Part shown: positions 1 through 9,713 of the stretch, in pieces
Layout of the letters: each line of letters starts with the position of its first letter
How positions within the stretch are numbered: position 1 is the first letter of the stretch
DNA from: Ideonella sp.
Lineage (GTDB): Bacteria > Pseudomonadota > Gammaproteobacteria > Burkholderiales > Burkholderiaceae_C
Reading direction: 5' to 3'
Length of the DNA: 64,000 nt
Assembly (NCBI GenBank): GCA_015075165.1
Contig: JABTUY010000002.1
Location: 496,001 to 560,000, forward strand
Program-made: the position numbers and the translations under genes
The notes under the pieces: model-generated
Databases searched by the model: none
Told to the model about the DNA's origin: nothing
The model's input: the letters and a program-made list of their open reading frames with translations, nothing else

Positions 1-98
1 GTGGCGTAGCCCATCGCACGCGCCGTGCGCATCACGCGCATCGCGATCTCGCCGCGGTTGGCGACGAGCAGCTTGGTGAACGTCGTGGCCTGGGTCAT
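1..98 (-). CDS. Biotin carboxylase subunit of acyl-CoA carboxylase (N-terminal fragment, cut by window edge)
   Basis: Only the first 32 codons are inside the window; the rest lies beyond position 1. The visible N-terminus contains KLLVANRGEIAMRVMRTAR, the first strand and nucleotide-binding start of the biotin carboxylase fold (ATP-grasp enzymes that carboxylate biotin with bicarbonate and ATP). The ATG at 98-96 lies 23 bases after the stop of the carboxyltransferase gene on the same strand, so the two form the alpha and beta subunits of one biotin-dependent carboxylase. The substrate (methylcrotonyl-, geranyl-, propionyl- or another acyl-CoA) cannot be fixed from this fragment. Confidence 0.85.
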   Translation of the reverse strand, partial: MTQATTFTKLLVANRGEIAMRVMRTARAMGYA

Positions 99-121
99 CG
101 TGGCGCCTTTCGCACGGCCGG

Positions 122-1744
122 TCATGGCCTCGCCACGCCGAACTGCATCGGCTGCGGCTGCCGCGCGTCGGCCTCGCGGCACACGGCGAGCACGAGCGCG
201 AGCACGGCGCGCGTGTCGCGCGGGTCGATGACGCCGTCGTCGAGCAGCCGCGCGCTGGTGGCGAACACGCTCATCTGGCGATCGAAGTTGTCGACGATCT
301 TCGTTTTTAGCGCGTCGAGCCGCGCGCGGTCCACCGGCACACCCTGCCGTTCGGCGGCGGCCTCCTGGACGATGGCCATCGTCTGCGCCGCCTGCTCGCC
401 GCCCATCACCGCGGTCTTGGCGTTCGGCCACGAGAAGCAGAAGCGCGGGTGGAAGCCGCGCCCGCACATGCCGTAGTTGCCGGCGCCGAACGATGCGCCG
501 CAGTGGATGGTGATCTGCGGCACGGTGGCGCTGGTGACGGCCTGGATCATCTTCGACCCGTGCTTGATCATGCCCGCTTCCTCGTACGCGCGGCCGACCA
601 TGTAGCCGGTGGTGTTCTGCAGGTAGACGATCGGCGTGCGCGCCTGGCAGCACGCGTGGATGAAGTGCGTCGCCTTGTTGGCGCCGGCCGGGTCGATCGG
701 GCCGTTGTTGGTGATGATCGCGAGCGGGTAGCCTTCGAGGTGCGCCTGGCCGCACACGGTGGCGCCGCCGTAGCGCGGGCCGAACTCGAGGAACTCCGAA
801 TCGTCGACCAGGCGCGCGATCACTTCGCGCATGTCGACCGGGCGCTTCCAGTCGAGCGGCATGATGCCGAGCAACTCGTCGGCGTCGTATCGTGGCGGCT
901 GGAACTCGCGCCGCGATGGAGGCGTCGGTCCGCGGTGCCAATCGATGTGCGCCATGATCTCGCGCGCGATGCGGATCGCGTCGCGATCATCCTCGGCCAA
1001 GTGGTCGCCCAGGCCCGAGATGCCGGTGTGCATCTCGGCGCCGCCGAGCTCCTCCTCGGTGGCGACCTCGCCGGTGGCGGCCTTCAGCAGCGGCGGCCCG
1101 GCGAGGAACGCGCGCGATCGGCCACGCACCATGACGATGTGGTCGGACAGGCCGGTCTGGTACGCGCCGCCCGCGGTCGAGCTGCCGTGTGTCACCGTCA
1201 CGACCGGCAGCCCGGCTGCCGACAACCGCGCCAGGTTGCGGAAGATGTTGCCGCCGCGAACGAAGTCCTCGACGCGGTACGCCATCAGGTTGGCGCCGGC
1301 GCTCTCGACGAGCTGCACGTACGGCAGCCGGTTGGCGAGCGCCAGTTCCTGCACGCGCAGCTGCTTGTCGAGCCCCATCGGCTGCAGCGCGCCGGCGTCG
1401 ATGCCGGAGTCCGACGCCAGCACCATGCAGCGGATTCCGCAGACGACGCCGATTCCGGCGATGATGCCGCCGCCGGCCACGCTCTTGTCGAGGTCGGGCG
1501 TGTCCAGGCCGTAGCCGGCCAGCGTCGCCAGTTCGAGGAACGGCGCCGCCGGGTCGAGCAGCAGCGCGATGCGCTCGCGCGGCAGCAGCTGGCCGCGCTT
1601 GGCGAAGCGCTCGCGCGACGCCGCCGAGGCTTCGCGCACGCGCCGCTCGACCGTGCGCAGCCGCTGGATCAGCTCGAGCATGCCGTCGCGGTTGCCCGCG
1701 AAGTCGGGCCCGGCGGTGGACAGCGTCGATTCGATCGTGCTCAT
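122..1744 (-). CDS. Acyl-CoA carboxylase carboxyltransferase (beta) subunit, methylcrotonyl/geranyl-CoA carboxylase type
   Basis: A 540-residue carboxyltransferase with the two crotonase-like halves of the MccB/AtuC/PccB family. It transfers carboxyl from carboxybiotin to an acyl-CoA in the cytoplasm. N-half oxyanion region is GSSTAGGAYQTG (about 187-198); C-half has NTTGYMVG (377-384) and GASFGAGNYGMCGRG (416-430), the arrangement of carboxylases acting on 3-methylcrotonyl-CoA or geranyl-CoA rather than of acetyl-CoA carboxylase. The ATG overlaps the TGA of the upstream small reading frame (ATGA), which suggests translational coupling. The biotin carboxylase subunit follows. With a neighbouring epoxide-hydrolase-fold gene and CoA ligases, a branched or isoprenoid acid substrate is plausible, but that is inference. 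Confidence 0.9.
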   Translation of the reverse strand: MSTIESTLSTAGPDFAGNRDGMLELIQRLRTVERRVREASAASRERFAKRGQLLPRERIALLLDPAAPFLELATLAGYGLDTPDLDKSVAGGGIIAGIGVVCGIRCMVLASDSGIDAGALQPMGLDKQLRVQELALANRLPYVQLVESAGANLMAYRVEDFVRGGNIFRNLARLSAAGLPVVTVTHGSSTAGGAYQTGLSDHIVMVRGRSRAFLAGPPLLKAATGEVATEEELGGAEMHTGISGLGDHLAEDDRDAIRIAREIMAHIDWHRGPTPPSRREFQPPRYDADELLGIMPLDWKRPVDMREVIARLVDDSEFLEFGPRYGGATVCGQAHLEGYPLAIITNNGPIDPAGANKATHFIHACCQARTPIVYLQNTTGYMVGRAYEEAGMIKHGSKMIQAVTSATVPQITIHCGASFGAGNYGMCGRGFHPRFCFSWPNAKTAVMGGEQAAQTMAIVQEAAAERQGVPVDRARLDALKTKIVDNFDRQMSVFATSARLLDDGVIDPRDTRAVLALVLAVCREADARQPQPMQFGVARP

Positions 1745-2046
1745 GGCTGCATCAAGGCTGCTGATTCGGTGCGCGCGTTGGAGCGCCTTCCACAGCTTGC
1801 GGGTTGTACTGCCGCGTCAACGCCACCGCAATCGGAAGCCGTCGTCGCGATGGCCGCGTCGCGCGCCGGATCTTTGACGAACGATTGCGCCGGGGTCATC
1901 CCGAGGTCGGTGGCATAGCCGGCGACGCCGGGCAAGGCGTCGGTCCAGTTGCGCACCTGGCGCGCCGGCGCGAGCAGCGGCGCCTCGCCGCGCGCGGGCG
2001 GCGCGGCGGGCTTGCCGCGCGGTGCGGCGGCGCGATGCTTGGCTAT
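1741..2046 (-). pseudogene. Small reading frame coupled to the carboxyltransferase, start codon unclear
   Basis: Function not recognised. The frame runs about 100 codons, is basic and proline-rich at its start, contains NWTDALPGVAGYATDLGMTP in its middle, and ends with a TGA that overlaps the carboxyltransferase ATG as ATGA. A good ribosome site (AGGAG at about 2055) is followed seven bases later by ATA instead of ATG at 2046-2044, as if the start codon had mutated. A GTG further in (before RNWTDALPG) is another possible start. It could be a real small protein with an unusual start, or the first decayed piece of the gene graveyard upstream. Confidence is low. Confidence 0.3.
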
Positions 2047-2159
2047 CGTCTCGCTCCTAGGCGTTCCGTGGCGCGCAGTCGCGGCGCGTCGACGACGGAC
2101 TCTCGTCGACCGGCGGGCGCCGGTAAAGGTCCGCATCGGACGAGATCGGCATCGCATCG

Positions 2160-2298
2160 GACAACGAGGCGCCGCTCACGCCGAAGAACAGCTCGGCCGC
2201 GGTGACCGACGAGATGCCCAGACTCTGCGGGTGGAACCCTCGGAAGGCCTCCAACACGGCCGCAGGCCGCTCGTTGATCGTGTAGATGCAGATGTCGG
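2160..2298 (-). pseudogene. VapC/PIN-domain toxin fragment
   Basis: About 46 codons read TDICIYTINERPAAVLEAF, then LGISSVTAAELFFGVSGAS. This is the N-terminal third of VapC-type PIN-domain ribonucleases: the first metal-binding Asp (TD), then the ISxxTxAEL..GV segment carrying the second acidic residue. There is no start codon in place, and the downstream two thirds of the domain with its last Asp residues are missing. It abuts the hydrolase fragment with a change of frame. No antitoxin is seen. It is a remnant, not a working toxin. Confidence 0.6.
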
Positions 2299-2300
2299 TG

Positions 2301-2590
2301 GTCGAGGATAGCGACCAGCTCGGCGTCGCGCATCCTCTGCACGTACGCCTGCTCGCGGCCACCGGGGTGTTGTCGTGCTCGGCAGCGACGACCAGCGTCG
2401 GGCAGCCGATCGCGCCAATTCGATCGGCCACGCTCCAGCCGACGAGCGCGTCGAACGCGGCGCAGAGCGCGTCCGGGTCGTTCGCGGCCCAGCGGCAGCC
2501 GCATTTCAGCCCGCGCGGCACGCGCTCGGGGCCGCTGTTGAAGATCGCGAGGCTGCGCACAAGCTCGGGCGCGTCGACGGCGAGCGGTTG
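2301..2590 (-). pseudogene. Alpha/beta hydrolase C-terminal fragment, frameshifted
   Basis: One frame reads PELVRSLAIFNSGPERVPRG and further on CPTLVVAAEHDNTPVA. The next frame continues EQAYVQRMRDAELVAILD. Together these are the C-terminal half of an alpha/beta hydrolase of the 3-oxoadipate enol-lactonase-like group: the strand carrying the acidic member of the triad (AAEHD), then the helix before the catalytic His. The nucleophile elbow and N-terminal half are missing, a frameshift lies near 2350-2370, and the piece is joined directly to a VapC fragment on one side and a thioesterase fragment on the other. Confidence 0.55.
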
Positions 2591-2790
2591 AGTACCGTGC
2601 CGACCGCGCCGACCGTGTCGGCCAGCGCCATGAACGCGTCGCCATGCAGCGTGCTTTCGGTGGTGCACAGCTCGGGCCGCACCGCCATCTCGGCGACGAC
2701 GCGCTCGGCCGTGGCCTCCAGCAGCCGCACACCGAGCAGTCCCGGAAAGATCGGTTCGATCAGCTTCTGGATCGCGGCGAGGTCGAGCAT
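2587..2790 (-). pseudogene. PaaI-type thioesterase N-terminal fragment
   Basis: Starts at a credible ATG (2790-2788) preceded by AAGGAG-like sequence. It reads MLDLAAIQKLIEPIFPGLLG and ends TLHGDAFMALADTVGAVGTV, the hotdog motif around the central helix (H-G-x-x-x-x-x-A-D) typical of PaaI/YbgC-like acyl-CoA thioesterases. After about 68 residues the hotdog sequence stops and an unrelated hydrolase begins, so roughly half of the usual 130-150-residue protein is missing. It follows the glyoxalase remnant in the same direction. Non-functional as it stands. Confidence 0.6.
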
Positions 2791-2880
2791 CGCAGGCTCC
2801 TTGCGTCGAGTGGGAGGGCTGGGCCGGTGCGCCGGCGCGATCGACGGCGCCGCGCGAGGTCGTCGCCTCGGGCTCGGCGA

Positions 2881-3597
2881 CCAGACGTTGCGCAGCTCGC
2901 GCAGCTTGAGGAACACCATCTTCGCGTCAGGGTGCTCCGGCAGCTCGGGAAAAGCCTCGCGCAGCCTGGCGATCACCCCCGGGCCGGTCAGGCGGAAGAA
3001 GGTGTTGAAGCGCTTTTCGTCGGCGAGCGTGGTGACGATCGCCTGCGCCGGGTCGTGGTCCTCGACCTGCGGCAGCAGCGCCCGGGCGGCGGCGTTATCG
3101 GGCTCGCGTGCCAGGGTGAAGCGCAGGTTGTTCTCGATGTAGTCGTGCCCCGGGTAGACCTTGGTGTCGTCGGGCAGCTTGGCGAGCTGGTCGGCGAAGG
3201 TGGCGTACAGCAGCGCCGGGTCGCCGCCGTGGTGACAGTTGCCGGCGCCGGCGTTGAAGAGCGTGTCGCCGCAGAAGATCGCGTTGACCGCGCCGTGCGC
3301 GCGCAGGCAGACGTGGCATAGCGTGTGGCCCGGCGTGTCCATGCACTCGAGCTCAACGGTCTTGCCGACCGCGATCACATCGCCCGCCTTCACGCCGCGG
3401 TCGACGCCGCCGATCGGCCCCCGGCCTGGTGGTGCGCGATCAGCTTCGCGCCGGTCACCTCGACCATCGCCGCGTTGCCGCCGGTATGGTCGTGATGCTC
3501 GTGGGTGTTGAGGATCTGCGTGATGCACCAGCCGTTCTTCTTCGCCGCCTGCAGGCACTTGCCGTGGTCGAGCGGATCGCTCGCGAGCGGGCAGGGG
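2881..3597 (-). pseudogene. Glyoxalase II-like metallo-beta-lactamase, 5'-truncated and frameshifted
   Basis: Two frames together encode most of a hydroxyacylglutathione-hydrolase-like protein. The first has DPLDHGKCLQAAKKNG and the metal motif THEHHDHTGG. The second continues GGVDRGVKAGDVIAVG, then CMDTPGHT, FCGDTLFNAGAGNCH and VYPGHDYIENNL, the remaining metal ligands. The break is at the C run 3418-3422; one extra G on the coding strand would restore the frame, so a sequencing error cannot be excluded there. However, the N-terminus is also missing: the homologous part begins directly at the stop of the CoA ligase gene (3598), which points to real truncation by rearrangement. Confidence 0.7.
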
Positions 3598-5163
3598 TCA
3601 GTTCACCTGGCGATCGCGACCGTGCCAGTAGCCCTCGCGCAGGCTGCCCTTGAGCACCTTGCCGAGCGAGCTGCGGGGCAGCGCGGCGGCGAAATCGATC
3701 GACTTCGGCGCCTTGTAGGCGGCGATGCGCTGCCTGACATGCGCGATCAGTTCGTCGGCGCTTGCCGTGCTGCCCGGCGCGAGCACGACGACGGCCTTGA
3801 CCGCTTCGCCCCAGATCGGATCGGGAACGCCGATCACCGCCGCTTCGGCGACCGCCGGATGACCGGCGAGGGCGTTCTCCACCTCGACCGAATAGACGTT
3901 CTCGCCGCCGCTGACGATCATGTCCTTGATGCGGTCGCGGATGAAGAGGTAGCCGTCGGCGTCGAGATACCCGGCATCGCCGGTGTGCATCCAGCCGTCG
4001 CGTAGCACCGCGCGTGTCTCGTCGTCGCGGCGCCAGTAGCCGAGCATGTTCGACGGCGAGCGCACGCAGATCTCGCCGACGGCGCCGGCGGCAAGCTCGG
4101 CGCCGTCGCCGCCGACGACGCGCAGGCGCACGCCGGGAAGCGCCTTGCCGGCCGAGGCCAGCCGCGCGCCGCCGGCGACATGATCGGACGGCGGCAGATA
4201 GGTTGCCTGCGCACCGGTTTCGGTCATGCCGTAGGTCTGCACGAACGCGCAGCGCAACGTGTCCATCGCATCGCGCAGCAGCTCCGGCGGCATCGGCGAG
4301 GCGCCGTACCAGACCAGCCTGAGCGACGAGAAGTCGCCACTGCGCTTGCCGGCGGCGTCGAGGACCATGCGGATCGCGGTCGGCGCCAGGAACAGGCGCG
4401 TCACCCGGCGCCGCGCGATCGCCTCGACGACGCCCGCCGCGGAGAACTCCGGCATCACCACTGTGCACGCGCCCGGCCACAGGCCCATGATGCCCCAGCG
4501 CAGCCCGGCGATGTGGAAGCACGGCATCGTCAGCAGGCCCACGTCGTCGGCGCGCCAGCCGTTCCAGGCCATCTCGCCCGCGTCTTCGCTGCCGGTGGAC
4601 AGCAGCGCGCCCGCGCTCAGCACCACGCCCTTCGCCCGCCCGGTGGTGCCGCTGGTGTAGATCTGGATCGCCGCATCGTCCGCGGCGGCGCCACCGGGTG
4701 GATCAGCCCCGGCATGGCGGTCGCGCCAATCGAGGTAGCGCTCGTGCGCATCGCCATCGTCGTCGATGACGATGACCTTGCGCAGGCGCGGCGCGGCGAG
4801 CGCCGCCGCAACATCGGCGAAGCGCTTGCCGACGAACAGCAACTCGGCCCCGGCGTCGTCGACGATCTGCTCGATCTCGGCCGGCGCGAGCCGCCAGTTG
4901 ATGGGGCAGAACACGCAGCGCGCCTTCGCGCAGCCGAACAGCATCTCGAAGCTGCGCTCGGAGTTCAGGCCGAGCCAGGCGATCCGTGCTCCGGCGGCCA
5001 TGCGCTCGCCCAGCAGGGCCTGCGCCACTGCCGACGAGCGCGCGTCGAGTTCGGCAAAGGTGACGCTGCGGCCCGCGACGACGAGCGCGGTGCGATCCGG
5101 CGTGTGCCGCGCATGGAACCGCGGGATGTCGGCCAGCGAGCGGATCTCGCGCCAGGTCGGCAT
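3598..5163 (-). CDS. AMP-forming acyl-CoA ligase
   Basis: A 521-residue ANL-family ligase (acid + ATP + CoA to acyl-CoA + AMP + PPi). The phosphate loop YTSGTTGRAKG is at about 169-179, the A5 motif QTYGMTETGAQ near 313, the hinge region RIKDMIVSGGENVY near 430, and the C-terminal catalytic Lys in SSLGKVLKG near 505. The ATG at 5163 lies two bases after the TGA of the SnoaL/LEH-like gene, so the pair is tightly coupled. The substrate is not readable from motifs. Its position in a long minus-strand catabolic unit with its own transporter suggests activation of the imported acid or a downstream intermediate. Its 3' end joins the glyoxalase remnant. Confidence 0.9.
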   Translation of the reverse strand: MPTWREIRSLADIPRFHARHTPDRTALVVAGRSVTFAELDARSSAVAQALLGERMAAGARIAWLGLNSERSFEMLFGCAKARCVFCPINWRLAPAEIEQIVDDAGAELLFVGKRFADVAAALAAPRLRKVIVIDDDGDAHERYLDWRDRHAGADPPGGAAADDAAIQIYTSGTTGRAKGVVLSAGALLSTGSEDAGEMAWNGWRADDVGLLTMPCFHIAGLRWGIMGLWPGACTVVMPEFSAAGVVEAIARRRVTRLFLAPTAIRMVLDAAGKRSGDFSSLRLVWYGASPMPPELLRDAMDTLRCAFVQTYGMTETGAQATYLPPSDHVAGGARLASAGKALPGVRLRVVGGDGAELAAGAVGEICVRSPSNMLGYWRRDDETRAVLRDGWMHTGDAGYLDADGYLFIRDRIKDMIVSGGENVYSVEVENALAGHPAVAEAAVIGVPDPIWGEAVKAVVVLAPGSTASADELIAHVRQRIAAYKAPKSIDFAAALPRSSLGKVLKGSLREGYWHGRDRQVN

Positions 5164-5165
5164 GG

Positions 5166-5567
5166 TCAGTTGCCTGCGTCCGCCGGTCGAGCGCCCGGGC
5201 TCGACAGCGCCTTGGTGTAGGTGGCCAGGTCGAAGTAGTCGCGCCAGACGGCGATCTTGCCGCCGCGCATCACGAACACGCCGCAACACGGCAGATCGAC
5301 CGGTCTGCCGCCGGCGACGGTGCGATCGATGCGCTCGACGATCACCAGGTCGCCGCGCGCGAGCAGGTTCACGATCTCCCACTTCGTGCGGTCCCAGCCG
5401 GCGACGAACGCGCCGATGAAGCGGCGCAGCCTGTCGCGGCCGGTGACCGGCTGCGACGGCATGTTGTGATAGACGCCGTCTTCGGTGAAGTAGGCCGCGA
5501 GCCGCTCGGCGTCGAGGCTGGACCACTCGGCGATGAACCGCCGCACGATGCTCTCGTTGTCTTCCAT
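5166..5567 (-). CDS. Limonene-1,2-epoxide-hydrolase-like / SnoaL-fold protein
   Basis: A 133-residue cone-shaped alpha+beta barrel protein of the NTF2/SnoaL superfamily. The segments VERIDRTVAGG and GVFVMRGGKIAVWRDYFDL match the limonene-epoxide hydrolase branch, including the Arg-x-Asp (R-I-D) and the later Asp (W-R-D-Y-F-D) that form the catalytic triad in that family. If these align as they appear to, the protein could hydrolyse an epoxide without a covalent intermediate. Otherwise it may be an isomerase or cyclase. The start ATG at 5567 has a ribosome site (CAGGAGG) just upstream. It sits between the binding-protein gene and a CoA ligase. Confidence 0.75.
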   Translation of the reverse strand: MEDNESIVRRFIAEWSSLDAERLAAYFTEDGVYHNMPSQPVTGRDRLRRFIGAFVAGWDRTKWEIVNLLARGDLVIVERIDRTVAGGRPVDLPCCGVFVMRGGKIAVWRDYFDLATYTKALSSPGARPADAGN

Positions 5568-5631
5568 GTTCGCCTCCTGGCGGCCCCAAGACGGATGATC
5601 GCGGTGCGGCGACCCTGCGGCCGCCGATGCA

Positions 5632-6807
5632 TCAGTAGTGCATGAAGTCGGTCGAGCGCACCCACTTGCCGTTCTGCACCCGGGCCATGAACACCTGGCG
5701 CGATCCGAGGTGGCTCTCGGCGGAGAACGACATCGGCGCGGTGCCGAAGATGTTGCGATGGTCGCGGATCTGCTCGATGCCGGCGGCGAACGTCTCGGGC
5801 GTCAGGTTGCGCCCCGCGTTCTTCAGCCCGATCGCCGCGGTCTGGATCACGATGTAGCCGATCACTGCCTGCACGTTGGCCGGCTTGTCGAAGCGCTGCT
5901 GGTAGCGCTTCATCCACGCCGCGACCTCGGCGCCCGACGTCGCGGCATCCGGAATCGGCGTCATGCCGGCGCCGAACAGGCCTTCGACGGCGGCCTTGCC
6001 GAGCGCGGGCACTTCGGGTGCGTACGCGGCCTGCGAAGTCAGGAAATCGACGTTCCAGCCGAGCTGGCGCGCTGCCGCCATCGCCCCGATCGTCTCGCGC
6101 ACCACGGTGCCGAGCACGACGAGGTCGACGCCGTCGCTCTTGAGCTTGGCGATCTGGCTCGAGAAGTCGGTGGCGCCGCGCTTGTAGCTGGTCTGCGAGA
6201 CCAGCGGCAGCTTCATCGCGTCGAGCTGGTCGCGCACACCCTTGACGATGTTGGCGCCGAACTCGTCGTCCTGGTACATCACGCCGACGCGCTGCTTGCC
6301 GTGCGTCTGCACCATGTACTTCACGCCGGTGCGGATGTCGTCGTAGTACGGCGTGAAGAACGCGAACTTCAGCTTGTGGTGCGGCTCGAAGAACAGCTCG
6401 GCCGGTGTCACCGGGAACACATGCGGCAGCCCCGCCTTGAGCACCAGCGGCATCGTCGCCGCCGCGGTCACCGTGCCCATCTGCCCGACCATCGCGAAGA
6501 TGCGGTCCTGGTTCAGCAGCTTCTGTGCCGCGAGCACGGCCTTCTTCGGGTCATAGGCCATGTCCTCGATCACCAGCCGCACCCGCCGCCCGTTGATGCC
6601 GCCGCCTGCATTGAGGTCGTCGACTGCCATCTCCATGCCGTTCTTGATCGGCAACCCCCAGAAGTTGATCGGCCCGCTCAGGTCGAGCAGCGTGCCGAGC
6701 ACGATCTCGTTGTCGCTCACCCCCTGCATCTGTGCCGTCGCCGGCATTGCCCACAGCAGCGCGGCCGACGCCAGCGCTGCCATCCACGCGCGAACCATTC
6801 GCTTCAT
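5632..6807 (-). CDS. Branched-chain-type ABC transporter substrate-binding protein
   Basis: A 391-residue periplasmic binding protein of the LivK/leucine-binding (Peripla_BP_6) family. Residues 1-26 form a signal peptide (basic start, hydrophobic core, cleavage near PATAQ). The mature start NEIVLGTLLDLSGP and the internal GGINGRRV and MAYDPKKAV segments are typical. AAGGAGAGACGACG precedes the ATG at 6807. It lies in the same unit as the permease and ATPase genes upstream, with a CoA synthetase between them. In such loci these proteins usually bind aromatic or other carboxylic acids rather than leucine; the ligand here is unknown. Confidence 0.9.
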   Translation of the reverse strand: MKRMVRAWMAALASAALLWAMPATAQMQGVSDNEIVLGTLLDLSGPINFWGLPIKNGMEMAVDDLNAGGGINGRRVRLVIEDMAYDPKKAVLAAQKLLNQDRIFAMVGQMGTVTAAATMPLVLKAGLPHVFPVTPAELFFEPHHKLKFAFFTPYYDDIRTGVKYMVQTHGKQRVGVMYQDDEFGANIVKGVRDQLDAMKLPLVSQTSYKRGATDFSSQIAKLKSDGVDLVVLGTVVRETIGAMAAARQLGWNVDFLTSQAAYAPEVPALGKAAVEGLFGAGMTPIPDAATSGAEVAAWMKRYQQRFDKPANVQAVIGYIVIQTAAIGLKNAGRNLTPETFAAGIEQIRDHRNIFGTAPMSFSAESHLGSRQVFMARVQNGKWVRSTDFMHY

Positions 6808-6859
6808 CGTCGTCTCTCCTTGCTCGGGTTGAGAAATCCGCCCGCGCGTCGCCGGGCGG

Positions 6860-8793
6860 TCAGGGTTCGTCCTGCGGGTACATCGAATCGATCAGGCTCT
6901 TGTACTTCTCGTTGACCAGCTTGCGCTTGAGCTTCATCGTCGGCGTCAGCTCCTCGTCCTCGGCGGAAAGCTGTACCTCGATCAGTCGGAAGCGCTTGAT
7001 GCCCTCGACGCGCGCGAACTGCGCGTTGACGCGGTCGATCTCGCGCTGGATCAGCTCGATCACCTCCCGGGCGCGGCACAGGCTGGCGTAGTTGGTGAAC
7101 GGCACCCGCGCGTCCTGCGCGTACTTGGCGACGTTGTCGGGGTCGATCATCACCAGCGCGCTCAGGTACTTGCGCCGGTCGCCGATGACCACCGCGTCGG
7201 CGATGTAGGGGCTGAACTTGAGCTGGTTCTCGATCTCCGACGGCGTGACGTTCTTGCCGCCGGCCGTGATGAAGATGTCCTTCAGCCGGTCGGTGATGCG
7301 CAGAAAGCCCTCGTCGTCGAGGCTGCCGACGTCGCCGGTGTGCAGCCAGCCGTCCTCGTCGATCGCCTCGCGCGTCTTCCCGGGCAGGCCGACGTAGCCG
7401 GCGAACACGTGTTCGCCGCGCACCAGGATCTCGCCGGCGTCGCCGATGCGCACCTCGGTGCCGGGCAGTGCCGTGCCGACGCTGCCGAGCTTGCGTCGTC
7501 CCGGCGGCGGCAGCGTCGCCACGCCGGCGGTCTCGGTCATGCCGTAGGCCTCGCGCATGTCGAGGCCGAGCGCGAGGTACCAGCGGATCAGCTCCGGCGC
7601 GATCGGTGCCGCGCCGGTGATCACGTAGCGCGCGCGGTCCATGCCGATCAGCTTGCGCGCACGCCGCAGCGCGAGCCGCTCGGCCGCGGCGTGCGCGAGC
7701 GCCAGCGGCGCCGGCAGCGCGCACCCGGCCAGACGGCACTCGGCAACCCGTGCACCGACGCGAAGCGCCCAGTCGAACACACGCCGCTCGAGCGCACTGG
7801 CGTCGTCGGCAGCGATGCGAATCGCCGAGTAGAACTTCTCCCACACCCGCGGCACGCCGAAGAACACCGTCGGCGACACCTCGCGCACGTTGTGCGCCAT
7901 CGTGTCGGCGCTCTCGACGAAGTGCACCGTCGCGGCATGGAAGACCGGGCGGAACACGGTCGTCAGCCGCTCGGCGATGTGACACAGCGGCAGGTACGAC
8001 AACTGCTCGTCGTCGGGGCCCTCGGGCATCCGCGACGCGAGGCATCCAGCCTGGAAAACGAGGCCGCGGTGGGTCAGCATCGCACCTTTGGGTGCGCCGG
8101 TCGTCCCCGAGGTGTAGATCAGGATCGCGAGGTCGTCGGGCGAGACCGCGGCGATCGACGCATGCCACTGCCCGGGCTGCACCAGCGCGCGCTCGCGCCC
8201 GGCCTGCATCAGTGCCTCGAGGCTGGTCACCATCGGGTCGGCGAAGCGGCGCAGCCCCTCCATGTCGAACACCACGATGCGCTGCAGTGCCGGCAGGCGC
8301 TCACGCACCGCGAGCGCCTTGTCGAGCTGCTCCTCGTCCTCGACGAACAGCCAGCGTGCGCCGCTGTCGGCGACGACATACTCGACCTGCCGCGGCGAAT
8401 CGGTCGGATAGATGCCCACCGACACGCCGCCCGCGGTCAACACCGCGAAGTCGGCGACCATCCATTCGGAGCAGTTGGTGCCGAGTATGGCCACGCGATC
8501 GCCGCGCGCGAAGCCGAGCGACTGAAGCCCGAGCGCGGTGTCGCGCACCCGTTCGCCGTACTGCGCCCAGCTGGTCGCGCGCCACAGTCCGACCTTCTTC
8601 TCGCGCAACGCGATCCGCTGGCCGCGCAGCGCAACCGCCTGCGCGAACGCGCCGGCCAGTGTCACTCCCGCCGCGGGCTCGATGGTGAGCGGAGCGGCGA
8701 CGTGCGCCGGACGCGCGGGCGCGCCCGGCGCGTCGGGCCGCTCGTTCGAGCGCGCTGCGACCTGCGGTCTCGCGCGCCGCGCATCGGGTCGGC

Positions 8794-8821
<28 letters not shown>
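6860..8821 (-). CDS. Long-chain-type acyl-CoA synthetase (AMP-forming)
   Basis: A 653-residue ligase of the FAA1/FadD15-like long-chain group, longer than the 520-residue ligases nearby. It shows the phosphate loop IYTSGTTGAPKG (about 235-246), EAYGMTETAGVATLP, WLHTGDVGSLDDEGFLRITD and the C-terminal ITAGGKNVTPSEIENQLK. The N-terminal 50 residues are Arg/Ala/Pro-rich and look unstructured. The start codon at 8821 lies inside the end of the upstream ATPase gene (28-base overlap); no in-frame ATG nearer the conserved region is apparent. Encoded between ATPase and binding protein of one transporter, it probably traps the imported acid as a CoA thioester (vectorial acylation, inference). Confidence 0.9.
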
Positions 8822-9567
<746 letters not shown>

Positions 9568-9574
9568 TTCAGCT

Positions 9575-9713
9575 ATCCATGGCGCAACCGCGCCACCCGC
9601 GACGCATGAACCGACCTAGCCGAGCGGCCACCGCGGATCCGGCTTCGCCGGTCCGCCGGTGGCGCCCCCTCGAGGGGGGCGGCCGAAGGCCGCTACGGGG
9701 ATGGTTCATTTCA
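9575..9713. repeat. Intergenic hairpin repeat, copy A
   Basis: About 135 bases between the LivG- and LivF-type genes, nearly identical to copy B at 10477. It contains three consecutive palindromes: GGCTTCGCC-type stem around 9637-9652 (CCGGCTTCGCCGG), the CCCCTCGAGGGG core near 9668, and GGCCGAAGGCC near 9681, followed by a conserved GATGGTTCA end that runs up to the stop of the LivG-type gene. Related, more divergent copies lie at 44.7 and 58.9-59.2 kb. All copies have the same orientation. Transcribed as part of the operon it would form three stem-loops, so it may modulate mRNA stability or read-through. Confidence 0.85.

Noticed and set aside
449-1918. Long plus-strand reading frame opposite the carboxyltransferase
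   Set aside because: It is the antisense shadow of a clearly homologous gene in very GC-rich DNA; composition is Arg/Ala/Gly-rich with no domain.
2160-2298. Functional toxin-antitoxin system
   Set aside because: Only the first third of VapC is present, without start codon or antitoxin.
3418-3422. Programmed frameshift in the glyoxalase II-like gene
   Set aside because: A missing G in a homopolymer plus loss of the N-terminus fits decay or a sequencing error better than recoding.
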